Shown: piece by piece, positions 46,815 through 55,928 of the stretch
Numbering within the stretch: position 1 is the stretch's first letter
How the letters are laid out: each line of letters begins with the position of its first letter
NCBI RefSeq assembly: GCF_014697425.1
Contig: NZ_JACJRU010000009.1
Location: forward strand, 124,001-188,000
From: Nostoc sp. FACHB-110
Lineage (GTDB): Bacteria > Cyanobacteriota > Cyanobacteriia > Cyanobacteriales > Nostocaceae
Direction of reading: 5' to 3'
DNA length: 64,000 bases
Notes under the pieces: generated by a model
What the model was told of the DNA's origin: nothing
The model's input: the letters and a program-made list of their open reading frames with translations, nothing else
Databases searched by the model: none
Translations under genes and position numbers: made by a program

Positions 46815-46866
46815 ACATCTTTCGCGCTCTTCTTTGCGTCTCTGCGCCTCTGCGTGAGATAAAAAA
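46815..46866. repeat. TTTGCG/CTCTGCG-type interspersed repeat
   Basis: The segment ending CTGCGTGAGATAAAA (46841-46865) closely matches 44631-44655 upstream of the Uma2 gene. The two copies bracket the Uma2/unknown/DUF2726 island. Confidence 0.75.
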
Positions 46867-47032
46867 TATTGTTTGGCAACAAAACCTCTAACTGTGAGTT
46901 ACACCGCCTCAATCACACCACAGCAGATTCATAAAGTAATAACAGAAATAGCGATCGCACCTGACCCACACCTCATAAATTGTTAACCCCCTTGCCCCCA
47001 ACCCTAAACAAGGTGGTACAATCTACATCCAT

Positions 47033-48504
<1,472 letters not shown>

Positions 48505-48510
48505 TTTTTG

Positions 48511-48610
48511 AAACGCGGAGGTACACAGAGGTAAACGCAAAGTATCGCAAAGTTTTCTCCGCGATACTCTGCGATTTCCTTTGCAAACCTCTGCGTTTAA
48601 AAGGTTTTTT
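48511..48610 (+). terminator. Long repeat-derived hairpin after thiC
   Basis: AAACGCGGAGGT (48511-48522) pairs with ACCTCTGCGTTT (48587-48598) with one mismatch. Inside it, CGCAAAG/CTTTGC and TATCGC/GCGATA also pair. A T-run (48605-48610) follows. The arms are of the CTCTGCG repeat family. Confidence 0.7.
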
Positions 48611-48636
48611 CTAAAATGAAGAGAATGCGATCGCTA

Positions 48637-49257
48637 TTAATTGTCTAATTCTCGATATCTTTGTTGAATATCCTCAATCGTAAATATAGCAGTAAATTTC
48701 AAGCTAACAGACTCGTAAAATTCTGCCCCACCTTGTTTTCTATCTACTAGTGAAATCACTTCCTCAACGACATAACCAGCATCTCTGAGTCGGTTCACTG
48801 CTTTCATTGCAGATTGTCCAGTGGTGACAACATCTTCTAAAACTACTACTTTTGCACCTTCTGGTAAATTTGGCCCTTCAATATAAGCCCTAGTTCCATG
48901 ACCTTTAGCTTCTTTGCGAATAATTAAGGCTGGGATTGGTCGATTTTCGTAAGCAGAAATCACACTGACTGATGTCACAATTGGATCTGCACCTAGGGTT
49001 AAACCTGCAACGGCTTGGGTATCTGAAGATAACAGGGATAAGAGTATCCGACCAATAGCTAAAGCACCTTGGGGATGAAGTGTCACCTGTTTACCATTGA
49101 TGTAATAAGAACTAGGTTGTCCTGAAGAAAGAACAAAATCGCCTTCTTGATAAGCGAGTTGACAAAACAAATCTAATAGCTTGTGGCGCAGAGTAGCTAG
49201 GTCAGAAGTTGCGGCCCAAATATCAGCCTGGGTAAGGGTTTCAGTAGAATACGTCAT
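48637..49257 (-). CDS. pyrE: Orotate phosphoribosyltransferase
   Basis: Pyrimidine-synthesis enzyme that joins orotate to PRPP to give OMP. The 206-residue protein has the PRPP-binding motif VVVLEDVVTTGQSAMKAV (about 124-141), the substrate and lysine region IIRKEAKGHGTRAYIEG, and YYINGKQVTLHPQG near the N-terminus. It is convergent with thiC and divergent from a small exported protein. With pyrC at 6750-8069 it is one of two pyrimidine genes in the window. Confidence 0.95.
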   Translation of the reverse strand: MTYSTETLTQADIWAATSDLATLRHKLLDLFCQLAYQEGDFVLSSGQPSSYYINGKQVTLHPQGALAIGRILLSLLSSDTQAVAGLTLGADPIVTSVSVISAYENRPIPALIIRKEAKGHGTRAYIEGPNLPEGAKVVVLEDVVTTGQSAMKAVNRLRDAGYVVEEVISLVDRKQGGAEFYESVSLKFTAIFTIEDIQQRYRELDN

Positions 49258-49359
49258 TACAAATGATTAGAAGTTGTGCTACACCAAAGGTTGAACTCAT
49301 AAGAGTTCTGAAATTAAGCATAAGTTAAGATTTGCCCAAAAATTGAGGAGCTAAAAAAG

Positions 49360-49794
49360 ATGGGTATAAAGTTGAAGCCCTTTGGTGGTTTTTTGGTGCT
49401 TTTAGCTACAGGACTAATTTTTCCAGCTGTAGCTTCTGCTGAGACAGAAACACCTAATTACGAAACAGCTAATGATGCGTTTGAACGGGCTTATTTCCGT
49501 CACGATCGCAATTTTTACGAAAACAATACCTCCAAGCGTCAGCTCCAAAATTTTCTCGGTAATGGTTCCGGTTTTCGTGACTCTTTCTCGGATAATGAAA
49601 TTGCTCGTGATGGTGAGTTGATGAATACTCTCTATCGGGATATGCTGACTCAGCAAACCGGTAATGATCCATACCTCCGCACACCAGATTTACCCAATCC
49701 TTATGATACTTCTTTGCTTATGTCTCCCCGCTTGAATACCAATAAATTAAAAGTTGGTACAGAATTCCACTTTGAAACGGCTTTGCCAAGGTAA
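49360..49794 (+). CDS. Small exported protein of unknown function
   Basis: A 144-residue protein with a Sec signal peptide (basic MGIKLK, hydrophobic core to about residue 24, cleavage after AVASA near residue 27). The mature part is hydrophilic and rich in Asn/Asp/Arg, with NDAFERAYFRHDRNFYENN. It has no Cys and no known domain. A strong GAGGAG ribosome site sits 9 bases before the ATG. It is probably periplasmic or outer-membrane linked. Relatives appear to be restricted to cyanobacteria, from memory. Confidence 0.75.
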   Translation: MGIKLKPFGGFLVLLATGLIFPAVASAETETPNYETANDAFERAYFRHDRNFYENNTSKRQLQNFLGNGSGFRDSFSDNEIARDGELMNTLYRDMLTQQTGNDPYLRTPDLPNPYDTSLLMSPRLNTNKLKVGTEFHFETALPR

Positions 49795-49795
49795 T

Positions 49796-49907
49796 AGTGC
49801 TGAGTGCGGAGTGCTGAGTATTCAAGAGTGCGTTAAAAGTTAAATTAGCTTTACATACCACTACTAAAATGACAGTTTAAAAAATCCATCACTCAGCACT
49901 CAGCACT
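49796..49907. repeat. Inverted AGTGCTGAGT repeat clusters
   Basis: AGTGCTGAGT-type units at 49796-49819 are complementary to ACTCAGCACTCAGCACT at 49891-49907. They could form a large hairpin between the exported-protein gene and the tRNA. Related ACTCAGCACT units occur at about 19460-19492. Confidence 0.75.
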
Positions 49908-49917
49908 TATAAAAAAA

Positions 49918-49990
49918 TCCAGGGTGCAGGAGTTGAACCTGCCTTGGGCGAATTATGAGTTCGCTGCCTCAACCGCTCGGCCAACCCTGG
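49918..49990 (-). tRNA. tRNA with CAU anticodon (Met; Ile2 not excluded)
   Basis: A 73-base cloverleaf on the minus strand: acceptor CCAGGGT/ACCCTGG, D arm GCC...GGC with AGCGGTTGA loop, anticodon stem GCGAA/TTCGC with loop CTCATAA, 5-base variable loop, T arm GCAGG-TTCAACT-CCTGC and discriminator A. CCA is not encoded. The paired C1-G72 argues against the initiator. The D arm has the Leu/Ser-like GCCGAGCGGTTGAGGC form. A CAU anticodon can also belong to tRNA-Ile with lysidine, which sequence alone does not settle. Confidence 0.9.
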
Positions 49991-50179
49991 TCGAATATTA
50001 ATTTTATCTCAAATTTACTATTTGTCTACCCCCTAAAACAGTCTACCAGATTTTTATACTACATAATTTAATTATGAAATAATGCACACTATTATTGATT
50101 AAGTTCCTTTAAGGCTTGAGTTCAAAAACTTCAATGCTCTTAATATAGACCAGCATTCTTCGGCAACAGCTTGTCAGCG

Positions 50180-50878
50180 ATGAAAATAAATACGACTGTA
50201 ATACTGACGTTCATTCTATTAGTCCTGATGTTGGGTGCAGGGTCGGTGAGCGCGTTTTTAGGCTTTAATTTGGGCAGTCTAGCTCTCAAAGGTGTATCAA
50301 CCCCAGATGGCCGCCCGACAACTAAATTCGCCAGTGCCAAGGCCAGCAACTCCCAACAGGTTGGGCTAACATTATTAAAAGAAGAAGAAATATTAAAAGT
50401 TGTTAAGTCTCGGATTGAAGGCAAAACCAAAGCTGCTAAATCAGAAAAGCTAGAAGACGACGAAGAAGAAATTAATAATAAGCCAAAGCCACAAGAGAAG
50501 CCACAAGAAGTAGTTGAAGAAAAACCGCAACCGGGATTTCCTGTAAGTGCTGAAAGTGAAGGCGTAACTTTTGCAGTGCAATCGGCGCGTTACTCTGGCG
50601 GCGACTTACTACTGAAAGTGAAAATGCAGAATAAAGGCAAAGATTCTGTGAGATTTTTATATAGCTTTTTAGATGTTACCGATGATAAAGGTAGAACTTT
50701 AAGTGCCAGCACAGAAAGTCTACCAGCAGAATTACCTGCTAATGGCCCGACATTTTCCGGTACAGTAATTATTCCTACAGCTTTACTGGATGATGTGAAT
50801 AAGGTATCTCTGTCTTTGACAGATTACCCCGCACAAAAGCTAAAGCTAGATGTATCTGATATTCCTGTAGCAAGGTAG
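50180..50878 (+). CDS. Membrane-anchored or exported protein with C-terminal beta domain
   Basis: The frame reaches a TTG at 50171, but ATG at 50180 gives MKINTTVILTFILLVLML, a normal signal anchor (to about residue 25). A charged low-complexity linker follows (about 75-125, rich in Glu/Lys/Pro, EEINNKPKPQEKPQEVVEEKP). A C-terminal beta-sandwich-like part (about 128-230) has GVTFAVQSARYSGGDLLLKVKMQNKG, typical of DUF4352-like Ig-fold domains. It probably presents a binding domain outside the membrane. Function unknown. Confidence 0.75.
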   Translation: MKINTTVILTFILLVLMLGAGSVSAFLGFNLGSLALKGVSTPDGRPTTKFASAKASNSQQVGLTLLKEEEILKVVKSRIEGKTKAAKSEKLEDDEEEINNKPKPQEKPQEVVEEKPQPGFPVSAESEGVTFAVQSARYSGGDLLLKVKMQNKGKDSVRFLYSFLDVTDDKGRTLSASTESLPAELPANGPTFSGTVIIPTALLDDVNKVSLSLTDYPAQKLKLDVSDIPVAR

Positions 50879-50888
50879 GGGCGGGAAC

Positions 50889-50939
50889 TGAAGTATGAAG
50901 TGTGAAGTATGAAGTATGAAATTAATACTTCATACTTCA
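50889..50939. terminator. Heptamer-repeat array with a 15-pair hairpin
   Basis: TGAAGTA/TGAAGTG units run rightward and are then met by inverted copies. Arms 50903-50917 and 50925-50939 pair perfectly around a 7-base loop. It lies between two plus-strand genes and probably terminates the first. Confidence 0.75.
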
Positions 50940-50994
50940 TAGTTTCGCAATACTCAGTAAAAGTAAAAGAATAGGGGCGTTAGTTTACAGAGCT

Positions 50995-52347
50995 TTGGCA
51001 GTGACTGGTTTTCCTGGTTTAACTTGGGCAGATGTAGGGCTACGATTATTATCAGTACTATTACTGATTGCCATCAATGCCTTTTTTGTGACGGCAGAGT
51101 TTTCGATGGTGACAGTACGACGATCGCGCATTCATCAGCTGGTTAGGGCTGGTGACATTCCAGCGATCGCTGTTGAAACGCTACAACGCAGTATTGATCG
51201 GTTGCTATCGACAACACAGTTAGGTATTACCCTCTCTAGCTTGGCTTTGGGTTGGATTGGCGAAAGTACAATTGTCGTGCTGGTGAGGGCGTGGCTGAAA
51301 TCTTGGCCTTTACCAGCAACAACCAATAATTTTATTGCTCATTCGCTATCAATTCCCATTGCCTTTTTTTTGGTAGCCTATCTGCAAATTGTTTTAGGGG
51401 AGTTATGCCCAAAATCCTTAGCATTGTTGTATTCAGAACAACTGGCACGATTTTTGGGGCCTTCTGTCAAAGCGATCGTCCGTTTTTTTAGTCCTTTCAT
51501 CTGGATTTTGAACCAGTCAACTCGTTGGCTATTACGAATTTTTGGCATTGAATATACAGGTCAAAGCTGGCGACCACCCGTCACCCCAGAAGAACTACAA
51601 ATCATCATCTCTACCGAAAGAGAATCTACAGGTTTACAGCTTTCCGAACGAAAACTCTTAAATAATGTCTTTGAGTTTGGCGATGTTACTGCCCAAGATG
51701 TGATGATTCCGCGCAATGGGATTGTTGCTTTACCTAAAGATGCCACATTTGGTCATTTACTCCAAGAAATGATCGCTACTGGACACTCTCGCTATCCAGT
51801 CATTGGCGAATCTTTAGACGATATTCGCGGCATTGTTTACTTTCGAGACTTGGCGCAACCCTTGGCAATGGAGAAACTGAATTTAACATCCCATATTCAC
51901 TCTTGGATGCGCCCTGCTCGCTTTGTGCCAGAACACACGCCTTTAAGTGAATTATTGCCAATGATGCAGCAAGAAAAGCCAGCTATGGTGATTGTTGTCG
52001 ATGAGTTTGGCGGGACGGTCGGGTTAGTCACGATTCAAGATGTAATCGGCGAAATTATTGGTAATACCGGAGAAGCTGAAAGCAATGACGACTTGCTTAT
52101 ACAAATTGTCGATCAAGACACATTTTTAGTACAGGCACAAATTAATCTTGAAGACCTCAACGAAGTTTTACGTTTAAATTTGCCTTTAATTAGGGAATAT
52201 CAAACTTTAGGGGGTTTTTTGCTCTATCAATTACAGAAAATGCCTCCCAAAGGCGAGATATTTTTATACGAAAATCTTCAGTTCACCATAGTCTCTGTAG
52301 TTGGGCCGAGGCTGCATCAAATCCAGGTGAAACGTTTAGCGGCGTGA
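50995..52347 (+). CDS. CNNM/hemolysin-C family membrane protein with CBS domains
   Basis: A 450-residue protein in three parts: a DUF21 (CNNM) membrane region with about four hydrophobic segments (1-200), a CBS-domain pair (about 215-340; QDVMIPRNGIVALPKDATFGHL and VDEFGGTVGLVTIQDVIGEI), and a CorC/HlyC C-terminal domain (about 360-445). Members are linked to Mg2+/Co2+ export or sensing; direct hemolysin activity is doubtful. Possible starts are TTG at 50995 or GTG at 51001, and neither has a clear ribosome site. The repeat hairpin upstream separates it from the preceding gene. Confidence 0.9.
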   Translation: MAVTGFPGLTWADVGLRLLSVLLLIAINAFFVTAEFSMVTVRRSRIHQLVRAGDIPAIAVETLQRSIDRLLSTTQLGITLSSLALGWIGESTIVVLVRAWLKSWPLPATTNNFIAHSLSIPIAFFLVAYLQIVLGELCPKSLALLYSEQLARFLGPSVKAIVRFFSPFIWILNQSTRWLLRIFGIEYTGQSWRPPVTPEELQIIISTERESTGLQLSERKLLNNVFEFGDVTAQDVMIPRNGIVALPKDATFGHLLQEMIATGHSRYPVIGESLDDIRGIVYFRDLAQPLAMEKLNLTSHIHSWMRPARFVPEHTPLSELLPMMQQEKPAMVIVVDEFGGTVGLVTIQDVIGEIIGNTGEAESNDDLLIQIVDQDTFLVQAQINLEDLNEVLRLNLPLIREYQTLGGFLLYQLQKMPPKGEIFLYENLQFTIVSVVGPRLHQIQVKRLAA

Positions 52348-52385
52348 GTAGAGAGGCGAAATTTCGCATCTCTAATCCTCATTCC

Positions 52386-53060
52386 CTAAGCATAAGCAAT
52401 CGGGTCTTTTAAGCCTAATTCCTCAAAAGCTGCCAGTCTTAAGCGGCAAGAATCACAGACTCCACAAGCTAGATCATTACCCGCGTAGCAAGACCAAGTT
52501 AAATCCCAGGGAACGCCTAATTTGTTACCAAGTTGAATGATTTCGGTTTTTTTTAGCTTCACCAAGGGGGCAACAATCTCAGTCGGGTTGCCCTCGCGTC
52601 CTTGTTTGGTTCCAAGACGAAAAACTTCTTGCATAGCTTGGATGTAGTCAGGACGACAATCGGGATAACCGGAATAATCTAAGGCGTTAACACCAATGTA
52701 TACTCTTTGGGCCGCGATCGCTTCGGCATAACCGAGTGCAAAGCTTAAAAATATGGTATTCCGTGCAGGTACATAGGTGACAGGAATATTTTGCGACATT
52801 TCATCTAAAGAACGCTCTTGGGGTAAATCAATTTTTTCGTCCGTCAGCGCAGAACCTCCCCATAGCCGTAAGTCAAAATTGACCACCTGATGTTCTCTTA
52901 CTCCTGCTGTTTGCGCCACTCGCAAAGCTGAATCTAACTCTCGGCGATGTCTTTGTTGATAATCAAAGGAAATAGCATAACACTCACAACCATCAGCGTT
53001 GGCTTGATAGAGTACAGTAGAAGAATCTAATCCACCAGATAACAAAATTACGGCTTTCAT
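52386..53060 (-). CDS. queC: 7-cyano-7-deazaguanine synthase
   Basis: Enzyme of queuosine precursor synthesis (preQ0), about 224 residues. The ATP-pyrophosphatase PP-loop is AVILLSGGLDSSTVLY at the N-terminus. The zinc site is the C-terminal CYAGNDLACGVCDSC. The frame continues to a TTG at 53087, but ATG at 53060 gives MKAVILLSGG, the standard family start, so I choose it. It is convergent with the CNNM gene, with 38 bases between stops. Other que genes are not in the window. Confidence 0.95.
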   Translation of the reverse strand: MKAVILLSGGLDSSTVLYQANADGCECYAISFDYQQRHRRELDSALRVAQTAGVREHQVVNFDLRLWGGSALTDEKIDLPQERSLDEMSQNIPVTYVPARNTIFLSFALGYAEAIAAQRVYIGVNALDYSGYPDCRPDYIQAMQEVFRLGTKQGREGNPTEIVAPLVKLKKTEIIQLGNKLGVPWDLTWSCYAGNDLACGVCDSCRLRLAAFEELGLKDPIAYA

Positions 53061-53616
53061 CTCGACTGCAAAATTTTTAGACAGCAAATCGCAAAATCAT
53101 ACATTGAAAAACTAGAATGTAGTATTACTAATCACTTTTTTAACTAAAAAAGACAACAAAAGCACAAACAGCAAACAGTCTTTCTTATTTCTTGTTACCT
53201 GTTTTATCAGACTGTTCCAGTTTATAAACTGTACCAATATCTAAGTAATTATAAATTTAATTTTGTACTTTTTGTAACTGAGTCAATTATTTTTTCTAGC
53301 AATTTTAGCGGGGAAATTTCCAAATATTGAATCACTTAGCTGAAATATGGAGATTTTCACTTACTTTGGATTTTGTGTTTAAAGTTAATAAAAAAACACA
53401 TTACCTATTGTGTTAAGCGCAAAAAACTGATTGATTTAAAACTGAACCTAAAAAAGACAGCCAGATTGCGGGAACTATCGCAAACTTTGAAATTCTTCAT
53501 AAACAGAGCCTCTATGTTACCATCTGGATGGTTTTAGACGGATCATAACTGGCTGTTCAGTATAAACGCCAACGGCCGCAGCGTCTCTTATTTTGGTGGT
53601 TGAGGAGAGAACAATA
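53061..53616. other. Intergenic region without a gene
   Basis: About 555 AT-rich bases between divergent queC and the oxidoreductase gene. No tRNA, riboswitch or convincing frame is visible. Confidence 0.55.
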
Positions 53617-54693
53617 GTGCAAAATAGCATATCAGTGGCAGAATCAAATTCATACACACAGCGTAACCAGCCACGACCGATTCGCATAGGCGTAATCGGG
53701 GTGGGTAACATGGGACAACATCATGCCCGTGTCTTAAGTTCAATGAAAGATGTTGAACTAGTCGGCGTGGCAGATATCAATGTCGAACGAGGCTTAGAAA
53801 CCGCTAGCAAATACAAGGTACGTTTTTTTGAAGATTACTGCGACTTGCTACCTCACGTAGAGGCAGTTTGTGTTGCTGTACCTACCCGTCTGCATTACGC
53901 AGTAGGTATTAACTGCCTATTAGCTGGCATTCATGTTTTGATTGAAAAACCAATAGCAGCTAGCATTTCTGAGGCTGAATCTCTCGTGAATGCCGCAGCG
54001 GAATCTCAGTGTATTTTGCAAGTTGGTCACATTGAGCGTTTCAATCCTGCCTTCCAGGAACTCAGCAAGGTGCTGAAAACTGAAGAATTATTAGCACTAG
54101 AAGCTCATCGTATGAGTCCCTACTCAGACCGAGCAAATGATGTTTCTGTGGTGCTGGATTTAATGATCCACGATATTGACTTGATGCTAGAGTTGGCTGC
54201 TTCCCCAGTAGTCAAGCTGACAGCTAGTGGAACTCGCGCTCTCGACTCTGGTTATTTAGATTACGTGACAGCCACTTTAGGATTTGCTAATGGTATTGTC
54301 GCTACTCTGACTGCAAGTAAAGTCACCCACAGAAAAATTCGTCGCATTGTTGCTCATTGCAAAAAATCATTCACTGAAGCAGATTTTCTCAAGAATGAAA
54401 TTTTAGTTCATCGCCAAACAACCACCAATTTAACTGACAATCGCCAGCTACTTTACCGTCAGGATGGATTGATTGAAAAAGTTTACACCACCAACATTCA
54501 ACCCCTAAGTGCAGAGTTAGAACATTTTGTCAACTGTGTTCATGGTGGGAATCAACCTTCGGTAGGTGGGGAACAAGCCCTGAAAGCTTTGAGATTGGCA
54601 AGTTTAATTGAGCAAATGGCTCTAGAAGAGCGCGTGTTCAACCCATTAGACTGGCCAGAATCAAGAGTGCAATCTTTGACCTCAACAATCTAA
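53617..54693 (+). CDS. Gfo/Idh/MocA-family oxidoreductase
   Basis: NAD(P)-dependent oxidoreductase of about 358 residues. The Rossmann motif IGVIGVGNMGQHHARV is near the N-terminus, the EKP motif is HVLIEKPIAASISEAE, and HIERFNPAFQEL follows. The C-terminal domain has the conserved VLDLMIHDIDLMLEL. The frame reaches a TTG at 53593, but GTG at 53617 has GAGGAG 9 bases upstream (53602-53607) and is the likely start. Members act on sugars, often nucleotide-sugars of surface polymers, or on inositol; the substrate here is not evident. Confidence 0.88.
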   Translation: MQNSISVAESNSYTQRNQPRPIRIGVIGVGNMGQHHARVLSSMKDVELVGVADINVERGLETASKYKVRFFEDYCDLLPHVEAVCVAVPTRLHYAVGINCLLAGIHVLIEKPIAASISEAESLVNAAAESQCILQVGHIERFNPAFQELSKVLKTEELLALEAHRMSPYSDRANDVSVVLDLMIHDIDLMLELAASPVVKLTASGTRALDSGYLDYVTATLGFANGIVATLTASKVTHRKIRRIVAHCKKSFTEADFLKNEILVHRQTTTNLTDNRQLLYRQDGLIEKVYTTNIQPLSAELEHFVNCVHGGNQPSVGGEQALKALRLASLIEQMALEERVFNPLDWPESRVQSLTSTI

Positions 54694-55190
54694 TAGAGGT
54701 ACGGATATGGGGGTGCGGAGGGGAACATCAAATTTTTCTCTTCTGCCCTCTAGCTATCTGAATCAAATCAGGACTGACGTACAAATTATGTCTGTGGCGG
54801 CTAGGTTGGGGTTAGTAAGTTTTGGATAGATATACACGCCACTTGACTCAAGTCGAGCCAGCACGTTGCCAAGACCCCACCGCCTTAAGTTTGACAAATG
54901 TTTGGGTAAGTAGTGAAAAAGCGATCGCATCCCCAACTAATTCAGCATTAAAAATTCCACAAACACTATGCGCGAGAATAGGTACTGTTTGCGAAGATTA
55001 TCCAAAAATTATCTAACCAAAAGTAATATTTTATACTCAATACTTGGTTTGATGAAGATGGTAAGCTAGTCGTCATTTAAATTGCACCATATTCATGGTA
55101 GTAAAAGCTGCAAACCCTCTCCCTTGCTCCCTGCCCCCTGCTCCCCTGCGGTCTCAATGTGAAAATTAAACGATTAACAGCTTAGACTAT
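54694..55190. other. Intergenic region with purine/pyrimidine-rich repeats
   Basis: A stretch of about 500 bases. A TTG-started 64-codon frame (54822-55016) lacks protein-like features. CTCCCTGCCCCCTGCTCCCC-type repeats lie near 55125-55145. Confidence 0.5.
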
Positions 55191-55233
55191 CATCCCCCAA
55201 AGCAGAGCGAAGCGGATATTCGGGGGATGTTTT
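55191..55233 (+). terminator. Hairpin terminator, probably bidirectional
   Basis: Arms CATCCCCC (55191-55198) and GGGGGATG (55222-55229) pair over 8 bases, followed by TTTTAAT on the plus strand. It lies just past the stop of the minus-strand FHA gene. Confidence 0.65.
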
Positions 55234-55744
55234 AATCTTCTAGGTCTTCTGCTTCTTCAGTCATACCAGGGTTGATGAGAGTAATATCATACTCACTGGA
55301 GTCTGTTTGCCCTGCTCGTTGAGTATTTCTTAACAAATAATAAATAGCGCGGACTTGGGGGCCAAAAACAATTTCGTCCTCGTTTTTTAAATCGTGCGCT
55401 GGCATTTTACGCCCGTTAATCATTAATCCGTTGGCACTGGCTTTACCCTTAGCATCGCCATCTACAATCCGATAATAATAGCTATGGCTATTGTGTTCTC
55501 TGGGCAATCTCACCAAGGTAGCATGGCGACGGGAGACGAACTGAGACACTAAACGGATATTGCAATCACGGTCTCTGCCAATCGAGTAAATGGAATTTTC
55601 TAAAGGGAATTCCTTCCGGCCTTGATCGTCTTCAAGAATTAATAGATGGCTTTCATGAATTTCTGTGGCCATTGATATGTTGTGATCGTGAACAGCTGAA
55701 TTCTGATTAATTAGCTTTTTTTGATTGTTAATGTTTCCTACCAT
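55232..55744 (-). CDS. FHA-domain protein
   Basis: A 170-residue protein with one FHA domain (about 45-140), motif YSIGRDRDCNIRLVSQFVSRRHATLVRLP, then GKASANGLMINGRKM. It binds phosphothreonine peptides and probably bridges kinase signalling, with the Ser/Thr kinase at 37527 one possible writer in this window. The frame starts with ATG at 55744. An internal ATG at 55672 gives MATEIHESHLLILEDD, closer to the family's usual start. An acidic tail (EEAEDLED) ends it. It is upstream of, and on the same strand as, nothing obvious, and stands as a single gene. Confidence 0.88.
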   Translation of the reverse strand: MVGNINNQKKLINQNSAVHDHNISMATEIHESHLLILEDDQGRKEFPLENSIYSIGRDRDCNIRLVSQFVSRRHATLVRLPREHNSHSYYYRIVDGDAKGKASANGLMINGRKMPAHDLKNEDEIVFGPQVRAIYYLLRNTQRAGQTDSSEYDITLINPGMTEEAEDLED

Positions 55745-55928
55745 TCTTGGGTACTACAGTCTGTGGTAATAACTCTGACAAAATTTGAAAGCTATACTGA
55801 CTGGGAAGAGTAGAACAAAATCGTTCTACTCTATCGATAAGATGTGTAACACCTAACTAACGATTTAGTTTAACCTGAGTTGGTAAAAACCGACATTTGG
55901 TTTGCCCTTTCATCTACAGATCCAACCT

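Noticed and set aside
54822..55016. A 64-codon TTG-started frame
   Set aside because: No ribosome site, no recognisable pattern, and it lies in repeat-containing intergenic DNA.
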